64,000 nt of DNA from NCBI GenBank assembly GCA_020161775.1, contig JAIUOW010000005.1:16209-80208 (forward strand). The letters run 5' to 3'. Each line of letters begins with the position of its first letter. Position 1 is the first letter of the stretch. Both the position numbers and the translations under genes were made by a program. The notes beneath the pieces are model-generated. The model did not search any database. It was not told the DNA's origin and saw nothing but the letters and a program-made list of their open reading frames with translations. Below are positions 16,327 to 25,362 of this stretch, one piece after another. The stretch is from Pseudomonadota bacterium. Its GTDB lineage: Bacteria > Pseudomonadota > Gammaproteobacteria > Burkholderiales > Burkholderiaceae_C.

Positions 16327-17835
16327 TTAGCGGTGAATGCTTCCGAGTGCTGCAAGGTTCCTGGTCCGATGATTTCGGCTACATGCAGCCAGTGATGTCA
16401 ACTCACGGGTGTCCCTGGGCATTTCGACATAGAGAAGCCCTGGTTCGTCCTGCGTTCCTCGCCCACTACATGCCCAATGTCTGAAGTTGAAGTTGCGGCA
16501 CTCTTCGTGACTCCAAAAGATCCGGCCAGTTGCCTCCGAACGGTTGGCACTGTCCAGCCACCCGTAGAACGAATCTAGGCAAGCAAATCCCAGCAAGTGT
16601 TTCGTCAGCCAGCGAGTCAGGCCTTCCGTCCACAATACTGAAGGAATCGGAGCTTCGCTGTAGACCCACCCGATCAGTCCATACAACGTCCTCAATCGCC
16701 GTTGCTGATCCAGGGCGGCCGGGATTCGGCATCCTTCCCATTGCATGCGCCATCGCAAGAACGCGATGGCGACTGGACAGAACGCAGTGGTTGTCTCGCC
16801 CTCGGTATTCCACCAGAGATGTCGTTGAGCTTCGGCCACGCAATGCCTGTGGCCGCACAGCACTCTTCGACCAATCCAACGGCGCAAGGAGCGGTACACC
16901 ACCAGAGCGTCTGCCTGAATTTCTTCAGAGTTGCTTTTCACCCGACTCGTCATGAGAATCTTCTCCATGGGGAGATAGGGTTCGGAATAGGCCACCATCG
17001 GATCTGAAATGTCGAGGTGAACTTGTGGGAGACCACGCCGTGCGGCGACAGAAGCCAGCATGCTGGTGACAAACTGATGGAAATGCGCCCGCCGGCGAAG
17101 CGCATCAGCTTTGCTGATAACGATTGGGAGATGCGGTGCGCCCATCAGAGTTCTCTGTGCGTTGACAAGGGTCGGCAAGCTGTCAACTAACGATACAAGC
17201 TCGACGTGGTCGGCGAACAAGCTGCATTCATCTTCGGCGAGCATCAGATTGACACGAAGCTCCTGCAACCTCTGGGCGTGATTGAGCCCGCAGTTTGGGC
17301 AGATGAAGAAGCCGACACTTTGAGGCGGGTATAGCCAGTATGGAAGGGGTCGGTGACATTTGCTGCATACACGCCGGAGCTCAGTTTTGTGCAAAGGGCA
17401 CCTGCGGTAAAAGTTCAGCTGGAAGGAGGCACAGTGATAACCCCGTTGGGCGCACTGGGGACACCAGATCAAATCTGGACTGGCCAGCCCAATCGCGTGG
17501 GGGAACTGTTCTGAAACAAAGCCCTTGCGCAACTGATCGGCATCGATTTTGAGGATGTTCGCCAGTCGTCCGTACCGGATATCGGTGGAGAAACGTAGAT
17601 CGACCTTGGGGAAATGCGGTTTGCCGACCATCTTGTAGCGGGCGGCTCCGGTCGGCTCGACGAGCAGCTCGCATAGCTCGCGCGGCTTGATCCGATTGAG
17701 CGCTGCGAACTTGGCCAGGACGGCGTAGATCGACTCGCTGCCGGAATACCACGAACTGCGCCATGACCAACCCGAGTCAGGCGCTTGCTGCGGCTGTGGC
17801 GTGAAGATCCTGGCTGCTGATAGCTCAGTAGTCAT
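16327..17835 (-). CDS. tniQ: TniQ/TnsD-family target-selection protein
   Basis: A 502-residue protein. The N-terminal half (about 20-200) has TniQ features: SWYSGSESIYAVLAKFAALN, then the zinc-finger series WCPQCAQRGYHCASFQ, RRCPLHK, RRVCSKCHRPLP and FFICPNCGLNH. TniQ/TnsD proteins choose the insertion target and recruit the TnsC-type ATPase. I start at ATG 17835, overlapping the tnsC stop by 11 bp; this indicates coupling. The C-terminal 300 residues are less conserved and may hold the DNA-specific part. It is the last gene of the module and closest to the putative cargo. Confidence 0.88.
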   Translation of the reverse strand: MTTELSAARIFTPQPQQAPDSGWSWRSSWYSGSESIYAVLAKFAALNRIKPRELCELLVEPTGAARYKMVGKPHFPKVDLRFSTDIRYGRLANILKIDADQLRKGFVSEQFPHAIGLASPDLIWCPQCAQRGYHCASFQLNFYRRCPLHKTELRRVCSKCHRPLPYWLYPPQSVGFFICPNCGLNHAQRLQELRVNLMLAEDECSLFADHVELVSLVDSLPTLVNAQRTLMGAPHLPIVISKADALRRRAHFHQFVTSMLASVAARRGLPQVHLDISDPMVAYSEPYLPMEKILMTSRVKSNSEEIQADALVVYRSLRRWIGRRVLCGHRHCVAEAQRHLWWNTEGETTTAFCPVAIAFLRWRMQWEGCRIPAALDQQRRLRTLYGLIGWVYSEAPIPSVLWTEGLTRWLTKHLLGFACLDSFYGWLDSANRSEATGRIFWSHEECRNFNFRHWACSGRGTQDEPGLLYVEMPRDTRELTSLAACSRNHRTRNLAALGSIHR

Positions 17836-18817
17836 CGACATTGATCTTGGTGAGCAGTTCTTCCTGGGCAGTCGCAAATTTCACATAGTCAACAGCGTCT
17901 TGCCAGTGCTCTTCAGTGAACTGAAAGTTGAAATCGTCGTTCTCAGGCGCGACCTCCGTCAAGAGGTACTCAACTGCACGTGTGAAGTACGTCATGGGTA
18001 TTTCCATGGCACCGCTGGGCAGTTCAAGGCTGCGATGAATTGAGTCAAACGTGTCCCACAACACCGAGGAGCAGGTCTCCAGGCGATACCCATGTGACCA
18101 TGCCTTTGGTAGAAAGAAGCGCGTGTAGCTCCAGTCGGTTCCATGAGGGAAGCATGAGGTGTCATAGCCTCGCATGCAACGCTCAACCTCCTGTTTGTTG
18201 CGCAGACCATGGAATTGACTCTCTTCGATCATGAAGCGCGCCACTATTTGAGACTCACCTGAAAGTTTCAGTGCGGTCTTTCGATTCACAAGCTTTGGCT
18301 GCCCCACGAGGAAAGTGATCATGCGGAATCCCCGCCGTTCTAGTGCGTCATGAATCTCCCAAAGCCACTCATACTCTTCAATCTCGAGCTTCTGAGCTTC
18401 ATCCACAAAAACAACTAACCTTCGCTGTCCTGATTTGGAAAGCTTGTCCAAAAGTTTGTTCATAAGACGAGCGCGCCGATCCATGACTGAGCCGCTGGTT
18501 GGTCTTTCGTGTCCCACGGCTAGCAGCAGCATGGAGAAGAAAGCGCCTTCGCTGGGCTTCTTGCGGAGTTGACACCCGAAGTTGATCGCCACGATGCCAG
18601 GGAAGTCTTCGATCACAGTCCCCATTGCGTACCTGATGAAGTACGTCTTTCCATAGCGGGTGATGGCGTAGATGATGGATCCAGGTATTCGAGTTCGAAT
18701 GCAGCGTTTGATATGCTGGTAAGCCTCGTCGATCGAAGGCGTCGCAAGAAGGTATGCCTGCTGGTTTGCCGGGTGGCTGTCAATTGGAATCGGCCGTTCA
18801 AAAGCTTGGTTTTGCAT
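17825..18817 (-). CDS. TnsC/TniB-family AAA+ transposition ATPase
   Basis: A 330-residue AAA+ ATPase that would link target recognition to the transposase. The Walker A segment is IIYAITRYGKTYFIRYA, keeping GKT (Lys57) but with Ala in place of the usual first Gly. Walker B is RRLVVFVDEAQ (about 133-142), and a sensor-1-like LVGQP lies near 190. A conserved DRRARLMNKLLDKL helix precedes Walker B. It is 17 bp after tnsB and overlaps tniQ. The degenerate P-loop still has the phosphate-contacting Lys-Thr, so activity is plausible. Confidence 0.88.
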   Translation of the reverse strand: MQNQAFERPIPIDSHPANQQAYLLATPSIDEAYQHIKRCIRTRIPGSIIYAITRYGKTYFIRYAMGTVIEDFPGIVAINFGCQLRKKPSEGAFFSMLLLAVGHERPTSGSVMDRRARLMNKLLDKLSKSGQRRLVVFVDEAQKLEIEEYEWLWEIHDALERRGFRMITFLVGQPKLVNRKTALKLSGESQIVARFMIEESQFHGLRNKQEVERCMRGYDTSCFPHGTDWSYTRFFLPKAWSHGYRLETCSSVLWDTFDSIHRSLELPSGAMEIPMTYFTRAVEYLLTEVAPENDDFNFQFTEEHWQDAVDYVKFATAQEELLTKINVDDY

Positions 18818-18834
18818 TCATGCCCCCGGTACAG

Positions 18835-20853
18835 CTAGAAGTAGAGAGTTTTAGTCAGGGTTACCGGGACAGGCCCGGATGACGGCTTACTGGGTCGACG
18901 ACGCGACATTGGCCGCTCAATGGGCTCGTCACCTGGTTGCGCCGGCCGGGCTACAGGTCCAAATGGACTATCGCCATGCTCGGCATCGAGGTTCGCAGCC
19001 CTGACACCCGCCCGAACTTGAGCCAGCGATCCAGCGGCTTTCTTGCTCTCCCGAGCTAGCTTGGCTTTGTAGCGTACGTAGACCTCGACAGGGTCATCGT
19101 CTCCATTCAAGCGGATTTTCCCCATGCTGATCAGGCGCAGGATTTCCCGGCGCAGCCGCAAAGAGTGCGGAGTCGTCCTCCACCGACGTTCAGCCACAAG
19201 AATTCCCAGCTCGGTTCCATCCGCAAAGAAGGCATGGACCTGCCGGAGATCACGCGCCATGTAGTAGATGCGCAGTGGCTGGCCTTTGAGTTCGGGATGA
19301 CGTTGCAGCACATCGCTGGTGTAACGCACACCTTCAAAGTTGATGTGCGCCGGTCCTTTTCCGCGACAAACCGTTCGTTCAACGTGTTCCTTCAACAGAA
19401 ACAGCTGATGGCGCCTGGTAACCGGAAGCAGTTGCGGAAGGAAGTCATCCCGAGAGGTGAAGTACTGCATGGCCTCAAGAGCAGATCGTCCTCCGAGTCC
19501 CGATTGGCTTTCACCATTCAGATTGGCCAACAGAACATACGCAAGCTGCTCCAATTCGTCCAGGGTCAGGACTACAGAAAGTTGGTCTCCGACATCAGCC
19601 AGACGACGTATCGGGTCATGCGCACTGGAGCCAAGTGAGCCAGGAATCTGGTGGAAGCCAAACTCTTCCAACAGCCCGAAAAGCCGTTCCTGGTATGACC
19701 GATCATTTGGCTCGCCTAAACGGCCGGCCATCGTAACCGTTCCCAAGGTCTCGGTCACTCGTGCGAGCGAAGCGTCTGCCAGATGACACTTGGCCTCGTC
19801 ATACTGCAAAATCTGCCAGCGCTGGTAGGCCAGCTCCGGCTGCTGTTGTGTCGGAAAGCCCCCACTCTCCTTCACCTTGAGTCCCGGGATCGACAGCTTC
19901 ACAGGCCGATGAGGCGCTATGGCCGCCTGTAAGGCTTCCGCGAAGTCATCCTTGTTGTACTCTTTTCCGTACGCGAGACAGTACCCGAGAACGGCTTTGG
20001 TTTTCACCTCTGTCACCACGAGAATCCAGATCCGGTGCAACTCGTAGATGGTCTCCATTCCAAATGGATCGGGGACTTTGAGCGTAAGTCGGAGGTCGAT
20101 CTTGTGTCCATCAAACTGCACCAGCAGAAACGGTCTCGTAGCCACGGGCCACATGACAGGCATCACCTGAGGTGAGCCGGCGGTTTGCACTGGCGATTGG
20201 GTATCGTCAGGCACATCCACGGGTAAGCCCTTTTCGATGTCGCTGAGCTTCTTCTGAAAGGATCGGAAGCCCCTTAGATCCTGGTTGAAGGGCCACTCCG
20301 CGAGGGTCACGCCTTGACCTGCGCACTGATCCAGCCACTGCCCATGTAAATCACGTACGGGTTTTCTTACTGCGCGGATTTCGCCTGGTCGCAACTTCTT
20401 CAGTCGGTCTTTGGCGACTTTCTTCATCCATTTCAGGATCTGGGGATACCTGCGCAGCAACTGTTCCATTGCACCCGCGGCGCTGGTGTTGACCAAACCA
20501 GAGCGAGGCTGTACAGCCATCGTTCGGATGTATGCGCGGTAGTGCTTGTGCGGGATCAGTGCCCGTTGACCACGAATTCGTCCGTCCAGATCGCGCTCCA
20601 CCATCCGGCTCAACAGAAGGTAGAGCTGATTTGGGTGTACACCGGTACGCTCGCGAATTTCTTTGATGGAGATCGCCGGTTCTAGGGCAAAGAGTCTGGT
20701 TGCCTCCAGGTTGTTCAAAAAGTCGACTCGAACATCTGGCGGCATCGCCGTGTCATCCACCATCGGCATGTTTTCGAAGTCAGCCAGGATGTCCGGAATC
20801 GAAGCTCGCGTGAAGCTACTCAACCCGAAGACGATGATGCGGGCTGCTTTCAT
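18835..20853 (-). CDS. tnsB: TnsB/TniA-family DDE transposase
   Basis: A 672-residue retroviral-integrase-type transposase. An N-terminal helix-turn-helix region (about 45-115, with ISIKEIRERTGVHPNQLYLL) is followed by the catalytic core: Asp248 in LVQFDGHKID, Asp352 in ILQYDEAKCHL, and Glu389 in NDRSYQERLFGLLE. The last two are 37 residues apart, normal for the DDE fold. The C-terminal region (about 530-672) is of the Mu-transposase C type, with a basic Pro-rich tail. ATG 20853 overlaps the tnsA stop as ATGA, which fixes the start; a frame extension upstream is not needed. Confidence 0.92.
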   Translation of the reverse strand: MKAARIIVFGLSSFTRASIPDILADFENMPMVDDTAMPPDVRVDFLNNLEATRLFALEPAISIKEIRERTGVHPNQLYLLLSRMVERDLDGRIRGQRALIPHKHYRAYIRTMAVQPRSGLVNTSAAGAMEQLLRRYPQILKWMKKVAKDRLKKLRPGEIRAVRKPVRDLHGQWLDQCAGQGVTLAEWPFNQDLRGFRSFQKKLSDIEKGLPVDVPDDTQSPVQTAGSPQVMPVMWPVATRPFLLVQFDGHKIDLRLTLKVPDPFGMETIYELHRIWILVVTEVKTKAVLGYCLAYGKEYNKDDFAEALQAAIAPHRPVKLSIPGLKVKESGGFPTQQQPELAYQRWQILQYDEAKCHLADASLARVTETLGTVTMAGRLGEPNDRSYQERLFGLLEEFGFHQIPGSLGSSAHDPIRRLADVGDQLSVVLTLDELEQLAYVLLANLNGESQSGLGGRSALEAMQYFTSRDDFLPQLLPVTRRHQLFLLKEHVERTVCRGKGPAHINFEGVRYTSDVLQRHPELKGQPLRIYYMARDLRQVHAFFADGTELGILVAERRWRTTPHSLRLRREILRLISMGKIRLNGDDDPVEVYVRYKAKLARESKKAAGSLAQVRAGVRAANLDAEHGDSPFGPVARPAQPGDEPIERPMSRRRPSKPSSGPVPVTLTKTLYF

Positions 20854-21488
20854 ACTCGAGCCAAACGGGTCGTGGGCGTTAGTGGGGCCTCGTCTAGCGA
20901 CGGGCAATGAAGACTGCCGCGCGACAGCAGATGAAATATTGCGGCGCGCGCCAACATGGGATCTACATCTAACAGCAATAGCTCGGCCTGCCCGAGGGAG
21001 AAGTCATGCGGCAGTTCGGCAGCGAAGCGGTCGATCAGCTCCGGGGTAACCTGCCCTTTGTGCGACACAAGATGTTCGACGATGACCAGAAAGTTATCCA
21101 GTCGGACACGGCGTGACTCAAAGACATCGATGGCGATCTCTTTGATACGTCCACGCTCGGCGGCAACCCAAGAACAAAAGTCGGTATAGGCCAGTTTGAG
21201 GGGAAACGAGCCGCCAATTTCCCCATTTCTCAGCAGCAAGTAGAACGTTGATACTCCTCCCTCCAGTGCCCAAAAATCGATCACGCGCTTAGGTTTTGAG
21301 TCAGGGATGAGCAGAGGTCGTTCACAGATGGCGGTGACCTCGGAGTTCGCTTCCAGTTCAAGCCACTGGCACAACGCTGCCTTTCCATACAGGGTCATTC
21401 GCCGGCCGGCCTTGAGGCTGTAGACGTCGAATCGGAAAGACTTGTACGGCCGCTGAATTTCCAACGGCTTGACGAAGGTGAGCGACAT
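20850..21488 (-). CDS. tnsA: TnsA-like transposase endonuclease subunit
   Basis: A 212-residue protein in the tnsA position. The N-terminal part resembles TnsA nucleases: GKAALCQWLELEANSEVTAI followed by CERPLLI and RVIDFWALEG, giving a Glu and an Asp of the PD-(D/E)xK type. The usual catalytic Lys is not evident: the next strand reads TFYLLLRNGE with Arg. TnsA normally cuts the 5' ends so that the element moves by cut-and-paste; if this one is inactive, copy-in or cointegrate movement would be expected. The start is ATG 21488; GTG 21506 is an alternative. Assignment relies on both context and weak sequence pattern. Confidence 0.72.
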   Translation of the reverse strand: MSLTFVKPLEIQRPYKSFRFDVYSLKAGRRMTLYGKAALCQWLELEANSEVTAICERPLLIPDSKPKRVIDFWALEGGVSTFYLLLRNGEIGGSFPLKLAYTDFCSWVAAERGRIKEIAIDVFESRRVRLDNFLVIVEHLVSHKGQVTPELIDRFAAELPHDFSLGQAELLLLDVDPMLARAAIFHLLSRGSLHCPSLDEAPLTPTTRLARV

Positions 21489-21537
21489 GGTGGGTACGTC
21501 TCCCACCTCCAGTAATAAGCGGTATCGCGTCGAAGTT

Positions 21538-21616
21538 CAAATTTCTCTTCATTTTTTTACACGCGATTTCCCTCGTCGTGCTAACTTCCCTTCGCAAGCG
21601 AGTGAAGGGAAATTGG
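21538..21616. repeat. Inner cluster of transposon-end repeats
   Basis: Copies of a 12-14 bp motif related to AATTTCCCTTCA: CAAATTTCTCTTCA (21538-21551), a partial ATTTCCCT (21566-21573), and an inverted pair CTAACTTCCCTTC (21581-21593) and GAAGGGAAATTGG (21604-21616). They lie upstream of tnsA and are probably TnsB-binding sites that may also autoregulate the operon. Confidence 0.7.
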
Positions 21617-21732
21617 CTTTTCGTTCGCTGCCTCTTCTCTAGAAAAGGGATCAGATTGCCTAGAACGTGGGCACTTGTAAGGTGAGGAAAAAGCCGCCTT
21701 CGCGCTCACGCTTCCCATCGATCCGTCGATTC

Positions 21733-21768
21733 CTAATTTCCCTTCAGCTATTTGTGAAGGGAAATTAG
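21733..21768. repeat. Outer transposon-end repeat, perfect 14-bp palindrome
   Basis: CTAATTTCCCTTCA (21733-21746) and TGAAGGGAAATTAG (21755-21768) are exact inverted copies around an 8-nt centre. The same motif recurs in the inner cluster. It lies 17 bp inside the candidate terminal ACA (21785-21787). Confidence 0.75.
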
Positions 21769-21834
21769 CATTTCAGTGGACCGCACAGAGGAGAGTCTCG
21801 GGAAAACCGAACGCTGGTTTCTCTTCAGCGGACG

Positions 21835-22494
21835 TCACCATTGACCTTTTGGCTGCTTGGCCCGCACAAAGGCTGCAATCAGGCCGGCTGCTTCTGTGCG
21901 GTTGCCCCGATGTGCGAAGTCCAGCGCCGTCAGGCCCAGCTGGTTCTTCAGCAGCGGATCGGCGCCCGCTTCCAGCAGCAGCTTGACGGCCTCGGGCGAG
22001 CCGTAATGTGCCGCCATCATGAGCGGCGTCGTCCCGTTGGGCGATTCCGCGTCGATGTATGCGTGATGATCCAGCAGCAACCGCATGATGGCCACATGGC
22101 CGTTGGTGGCGGCGTAATGCAGCGGCGTCCAGCCCGTCTTGTTCACGTCGGCGTCGCGCGCAATCAGCTGCCTTACCAGCCCCATGTGGCCCTTGAGCGC
22201 GGCCATCATCAACGGGCTTTCGTCCTGGGCCGTGCGCACTTCCACATTGGATTTGGGCCACGCGATCAGTGCCTCGGCCACCTTCAGCGACGGCTCCCGC
22301 ACGGCCAGGTACAGCCCGGGCGTCCCGTCCGGGTCGCGGGTGTCCGGGTCAAAACCCCGGCTCAGCAGCGCGGTGACGGCGGCTGCGTCGTCACGCTTGA
22401 TGGCGATGAAGAAGTCCTCATAGGAACCCGCGTGCGCCCAGTTTAATCCTGTAATGACAACAAGATAAAGAATTTTTTTGAAGTAAATTCTCAT
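21835..22494 (-). CDS. Exported ankyrin-repeat protein
   Basis: A 219-residue protein with a short signal peptide (ILYLVVITGLNWAHA) and about five ankyrin repeats. Clear repeat cores are ESPLMMAALKGHMGLVRQLI, WTPLHYAATNGHVAIMRLLL, TTPLMMAAHYGSPEAVKLLL and LTALDFAHRGNRTEAAGLI. Ankyrin repeats bind other proteins, presumably in the periplasm here. It overlaps the tatD stop (ATGA at 22491-22494), so it is the distal gene of the housekeeping operon. The transposon right end lies only about 48 bp past its stop, so the insertion is just downstream and leaves the gene intact. Confidence 0.9.
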   Translation of the reverse strand: MRIYFKKILYLVVITGLNWAHAGSYEDFFIAIKRDDAAAVTALLSRGFDPDTRDPDGTPGLYLAVREPSLKVAEALIAWPKSNVEVRTAQDESPLMMAALKGHMGLVRQLIARDADVNKTGWTPLHYAATNGHVAIMRLLLDHHAYIDAESPNGTTPLMMAAHYGSPEAVKLLLEAGADPLLKNQLGLTALDFAHRGNRTEAAGLIAAFVRAKQPKGQW

Positions 22495-23297
22495 GATCTG
22501 GCGGCGGTAAACAGGCGCTCGAAATTGCGGCTGGTGATCTGCGCAATCTCCTGGACGGGCAACTGGCGCAAGGCCGCCAGCTGGGCCGCCACATGCGGCA
22601 CATAAGACGGGTTGTTGGTCTTGCCGCGGTAAGGCACTGGCGCCAGGTAGGGGCTGTCGGTTTCAATCAGCAGCCGGTCCAGCGGCACAAAGGCAGCCAC
22701 GTCGCGCAGCTCCTGCGCGCTTTTGAACGTCAGGATGCCGGAAAACGAGATGTAGAAACCCAGGTCTAGCGCGGCCCTGGCCACCTGGGCCGTTTCAGTA
22801 AAGCAGTGGAACACCCCGCCGGCAGCGCCCGACGAGCCGTCTTCGCCCTCCTCGCGCAGCATGGCAAGGGTGTCGTCCGAGGCGGCCCGCGTGTGGATGA
22901 CCAGCGGCAACCGGGCCTGCCGGGCGGCATGGATATGGGTGCGAAACCGCTCGCGCTGCCACTGCATGTCGGCCACCGTCCGGCCGCCCTTGCGCTCGTC
23001 CATCTGGTAGTAGTCCAGCCCGGTCTCGCCAATGGCCACCACGCGGGGCCGGGCGGCTCGCGCCAGCAGGTCCTGCACGGTGGGCTCGGTCACCCCTTCG
23101 TTGTCCGGGTGCACGCCAACCGTGGCCCAGAAGTTGTCGTAGGTGGCGGCCAGTGCGTGGACGTCGTCGAATTCCTCCAGCGTGGTGCAGATGCACAGCG
23201 CGCGGTCCACCTGCGCGCTGGCCATGGCGGCGCGGATCTCGGGCAGGCGCGAAGCCAGCTCGGGAAATGTCAGATGGCAATGGGAATCGACAAACAA
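22491..23297 (-). CDS. tatD: TatD-family metal-dependent hydrolase
   Basis: A 268-residue TIM-barrel nuclease/hydrolase. Metal ligands are visible in order: MFVDSHCHL at the N-terminus, GVHPDN, GETGLDYY, LVIHTRAA, and GGVFHCFTE, with LIETDSPYLAP near the C-terminus. TatD proteins are Mg-dependent DNases/exonucleases involved in DNA repair and quality control. It is 5 bp after the PilZ gene and overlaps the ankyrin gene. Length is normal for the family. Confidence 0.95.
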   Translation of the reverse strand: MFVDSHCHLTFPELASRLPEIRAAMASAQVDRALCICTTLEEFDDVHALAATYDNFWATVGVHPDNEGVTEPTVQDLLARAARPRVVAIGETGLDYYQMDERKGGRTVADMQWQRERFRTHIHAARQARLPLVIHTRAASDDTLAMLREEGEDGSSGAAGGVFHCFTETAQVARAALDLGFYISFSGILTFKSAQELRDVAAFVPLDRLLIETDSPYLAPVPYRGKTNNPSYVPHVAAQLAALRQLPVQEIAQITSRNFERLFTAARS

Positions 23298-23302
23298 GGC
23301 GG

Positions 23303-23665
23303 TCAGATCGTCTGCGTGGGCCGTTCGGACGCCAGGTGGCCCCCCAGGATTTCCTCGATCTTGAGCTTGAGCAGCCGGGATTTTTCGTCCGACGGAAAGC
23401 GGATGCCCACGCCCTGGGTCCGGTTGGCGGCGCTGCGTGCCGGCGTGACCCAGGCGACCTTGCCGGCCACCGGGTAACGCTGCGGGTCCTCGGGCAGGGA
23501 CAGCAGCACATAGACGTCGTCACCCAGCTTGTAGTCGCGCGTGGTCGGAATGAACACGCCGCCGTCGGTGAACAGCGGGATGTACGCCGCGTACAACGCC
23601 GCCTTTTCCTTGATGGCGAGCTGGATGACGCTGGGGCGCGGGGTGGTCGGGGATGGATTGCTCAT
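23303..23665 (-). CDS. PilZ-domain protein
   Basis: A 120-residue single-domain protein of the type IV pilus PilZ type. Core strands LFTDGGVFIPTTRDYKLGDDV and GKVAWVTP are present, and GVGIRFP matches the family. The RxxxR c-di-GMP motif at the N-terminus is not visible, as in the founding PilZ, which does not bind the nucleotide. The position between holB and tatD is conserved in beta- and gammaproteobacteria. It is needed for pilus assembly in species with type IV pili. Confidence 0.9.
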   Translation of the reverse strand: MSNPSPTTPRPSVIQLAIKEKAALYAAYIPLFTDGGVFIPTTRDYKLGDDVYVLLSLPEDPQRYPVAGKVAWVTPARSAANRTQGVGIRFPSDEKSRLLKLKIEEILGGHLASERPTQTI

Positions 23666-23686
23666 GGCGCGTATCTGCTGCGGAGT

Positions 23687-24700
23687 TTAGGGCAATCTGA
23701 TCGCGCGGTGGGCCTGCGCGGCCAGAGACTCCAGCATCAGCCCGGCATTGAAAGGGTGTTCGACCGTGCGGGCGGTCTGCGCCAGCTCACGGCCCCAGGC
23801 CGTCAGGGCTGCGAGCCCCGCCACCGGCGGCAGCCCGGCTGCGTCAAAAAACCGGGGGGCGGCGCCTGCCTTGACGGCGATCAGGTCGTGGCAGAGCTTT
23901 TGCAGGGCATCGACGGCCTGCGCCGGGGTCAGGCCGGCCAGCGCGCCGGCATCGCCCCGGGCCATGGCGCGCGGCAACAGCGCCCAGGATTTCGGGTCGC
24001 GCCCGGACTGCACGAATGCCAGCGCGTCATCGGGCCGGCCGCCGGCCGCGCGCAGCAAGGCTTCTGTGTCGGCAGCCTTGATGCCCTGGGACTGCAGCCA
24101 CTGCTGCGCTTCGCCGTCCTGCGGCCAAGCCATGGTGTGGCCCAGGCAGCGGCTGCGGATCGTGGGCAGCAACTGGTGCGCGGCTTCGCTGGCCAGCACA
24201 AATTTCACGTCACCGGGCGGCTCTTCCAGGGTCTTCAGCAATGCATTGGCCGTCACATGGTTCATGCGCTCGGCCGGGTACACCAGCACCGCCTTGCCCC
24301 GGCCGCGGGCGCTGGTGCGCTGGGCGAACTCCACCGCATCGCGCATGGCGTCCACGCGGATTTCGCGGCTGGGTTTGCGCTTTTTCTGGTCGATCTCGTC
24401 CTGGGCCTTTTCAGACAGCGGCCAGCCCAGCGCCTGCATGGCGGTCTCGGGCATCAGCACGCACAGGTCTGCATGGGTGCGCACCTGGATGGCGTGGCAG
24501 CTTGCGCATTCGCCGCAGGCGCCCTGCCCCGTGGGCCGCTCGCACAGCCAGGCGCTGGCCAACTGCAGCGCCAGCCCGTACTGCCCCAGGCCCGACGGCC
24601 CCTGCAGCAGCCAGGCATGGCCGCGCTGCGCCAGCAGCGCTTCAAGCTGCCGCTGCACCCAGGGTGCGACGGTGGTGTCCAACGTGGCTTCGCCGGTCAT
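23687..24700 (-). CDS. holB: DNA polymerase III subunit delta'
   Basis: A 337-residue clamp-loader subunit. The N-terminal AAA+ domain has a degenerate P-loop ([18 protein letters not shown], with Gln-Tyr in place of Lys-Ser/Thr), as expected for the non-ATPase delta' subunit. The zinc module [15 protein letters not shown] and sensor region [20 protein letters not shown] are present. Its ATG overlaps the tmk stop (24697-24700), an order conserved in many proteobacteria. Confidence 0.93.
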   Translation of the reverse strand: MTGEATLDTTVAPWVQRQLEALLAQRGHAWLLQGPSGLGQYGLALQLASAWLCERPTGQGACGECASCHAIQVRTHADLCVLMPETAMQALGWPLSEKAQDEIDQKKRKPSREIRVDAMRDAVEFAQRTSARGRGKAVLVYPAERMNHVTANALLKTLEEPPGDVKFVLASEAAHQLLPTIRSRCLGHTMAWPQDGEAQQWLQSQGIKAADTEALLRAAGGRPDDALAFVQSGRDPKSWALLPRAMARGDAGALAGLTPAQAVDALQKLCHDLIAVKAGAAPRFFDAAGLPPVAGLAALTAWGRELAQTARTVEHPFNAGLMLESLAAQAHRAIRLP

Positions 24701-25362
24701 TTCGGTCCCCCGTTGGCCGCCACCATGATGGCCAGCCAGCCCCGGCGCACAAAGGCGCTGGTCAGGGCCTGCCAGACCTTGTGGCGCTCCTGGCTTGCGT
24801 TCACCCGCACAAACCGCTGCGGGGCCTGGGACGCACGGGCGGCATAGCCGGCGGCCACCCGGGCAAAGAATTCCAGCGGCTGGGACTCGAACTTGTCGGG
24901 CACCCGGGCACCGGCCAGCCGTTGGGCGGCCACCTCGGGCGGCAGGTCAAACCACACCGTCAGGTCGGGCTGGCGCAGGCCGCCGTCCGGCAGGGCCTGG
25001 ACCCATTGCTCCAACTGCGCCAGCACACCCAGGTCAAAGCCCCGGCCGCCACCCTGGTAGGCAAAGGTGGCGTCGGTAAAGCGGTCGCACAGCACCACCT
25101 CACCCCGGGCCAGGGCGGGCTCGATCACCTGCTGCAGGTGGTCGCGCCGCGCGGCGAAGATCAGCAGGGCTTCGCTCAGCGCGTCCATGGGGTCATTGAG
25201 CACCAGGGCCCGCAGTTTTTCGGCCAGCGGCGTGCCGCCCGGCTCGCGCGTGAGCGTCACGGTGCGCCCCTGCGCGCGAAAGGCCGACGCAAGACCGTCG
25301 ATGTGGGTGGACTTGCCCGCCCCGTCGATGCCCTCAAAACTGATGAACAGGCCGGTGCTCAT
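24697..25362 (-). CDS. tmk: Thymidylate kinase
   Basis: A 221-residue dTMP kinase. The P-loop is [13 protein letters not shown] near the N-terminus, the DRX motif is [20 protein letters not shown], and [14 protein letters not shown] contacts the substrate. It makes dTDP for DNA synthesis. Start ATG 25362 overlaps the mltG stop (ATGA at 25359-25362), and the end overlaps holB, forming a tightly coupled cluster. Confidence 0.96.
   Translation of the reverse strand: MSTGLFISFEGIDGAGKSTHIDGLASAFRAQGRTVTLTREPGGTPLAEKLRALVLNDPMDALSEALLIFAARRDHLQQVIEPALARGEVVLCDRFTDATFAYQGGGRGFDLGVLAQLEQWVQALPDGGLRQPDLTVWFDLPPEVAAQRLAGARVPDKFESQPLEFFARVAAGYAARASQAPQRFVRVNASQERHKVWQALTSAFVRRGWLAIMVAANGGPK

Larger units (their letters stand above)
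16327..21787. mobile_element. Tn7-like transposon core and right end
   Basis: Four leftward coupled genes (tnsA, tnsB, tnsC, tniQ) of lower G+C than the surroundings, with short inverted-repeat clusters beyond tnsA. A plausible right terminus is ACA at 21785-21787; read inward on the minus strand it begins TGTGCGGTCCACTGAAATGC, fitting the TGT…ACA ends of this superfamily. Housekeeping synteny starts immediately after (ankyrin gene, 21835). In Tn7-like elements cargo lies beyond tniQ, so the left end should lie left of 16327. I found no matching end repeats in 1-16.3 kb, so the left boundary given is only the end of tniQ. Confidence 0.8.
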
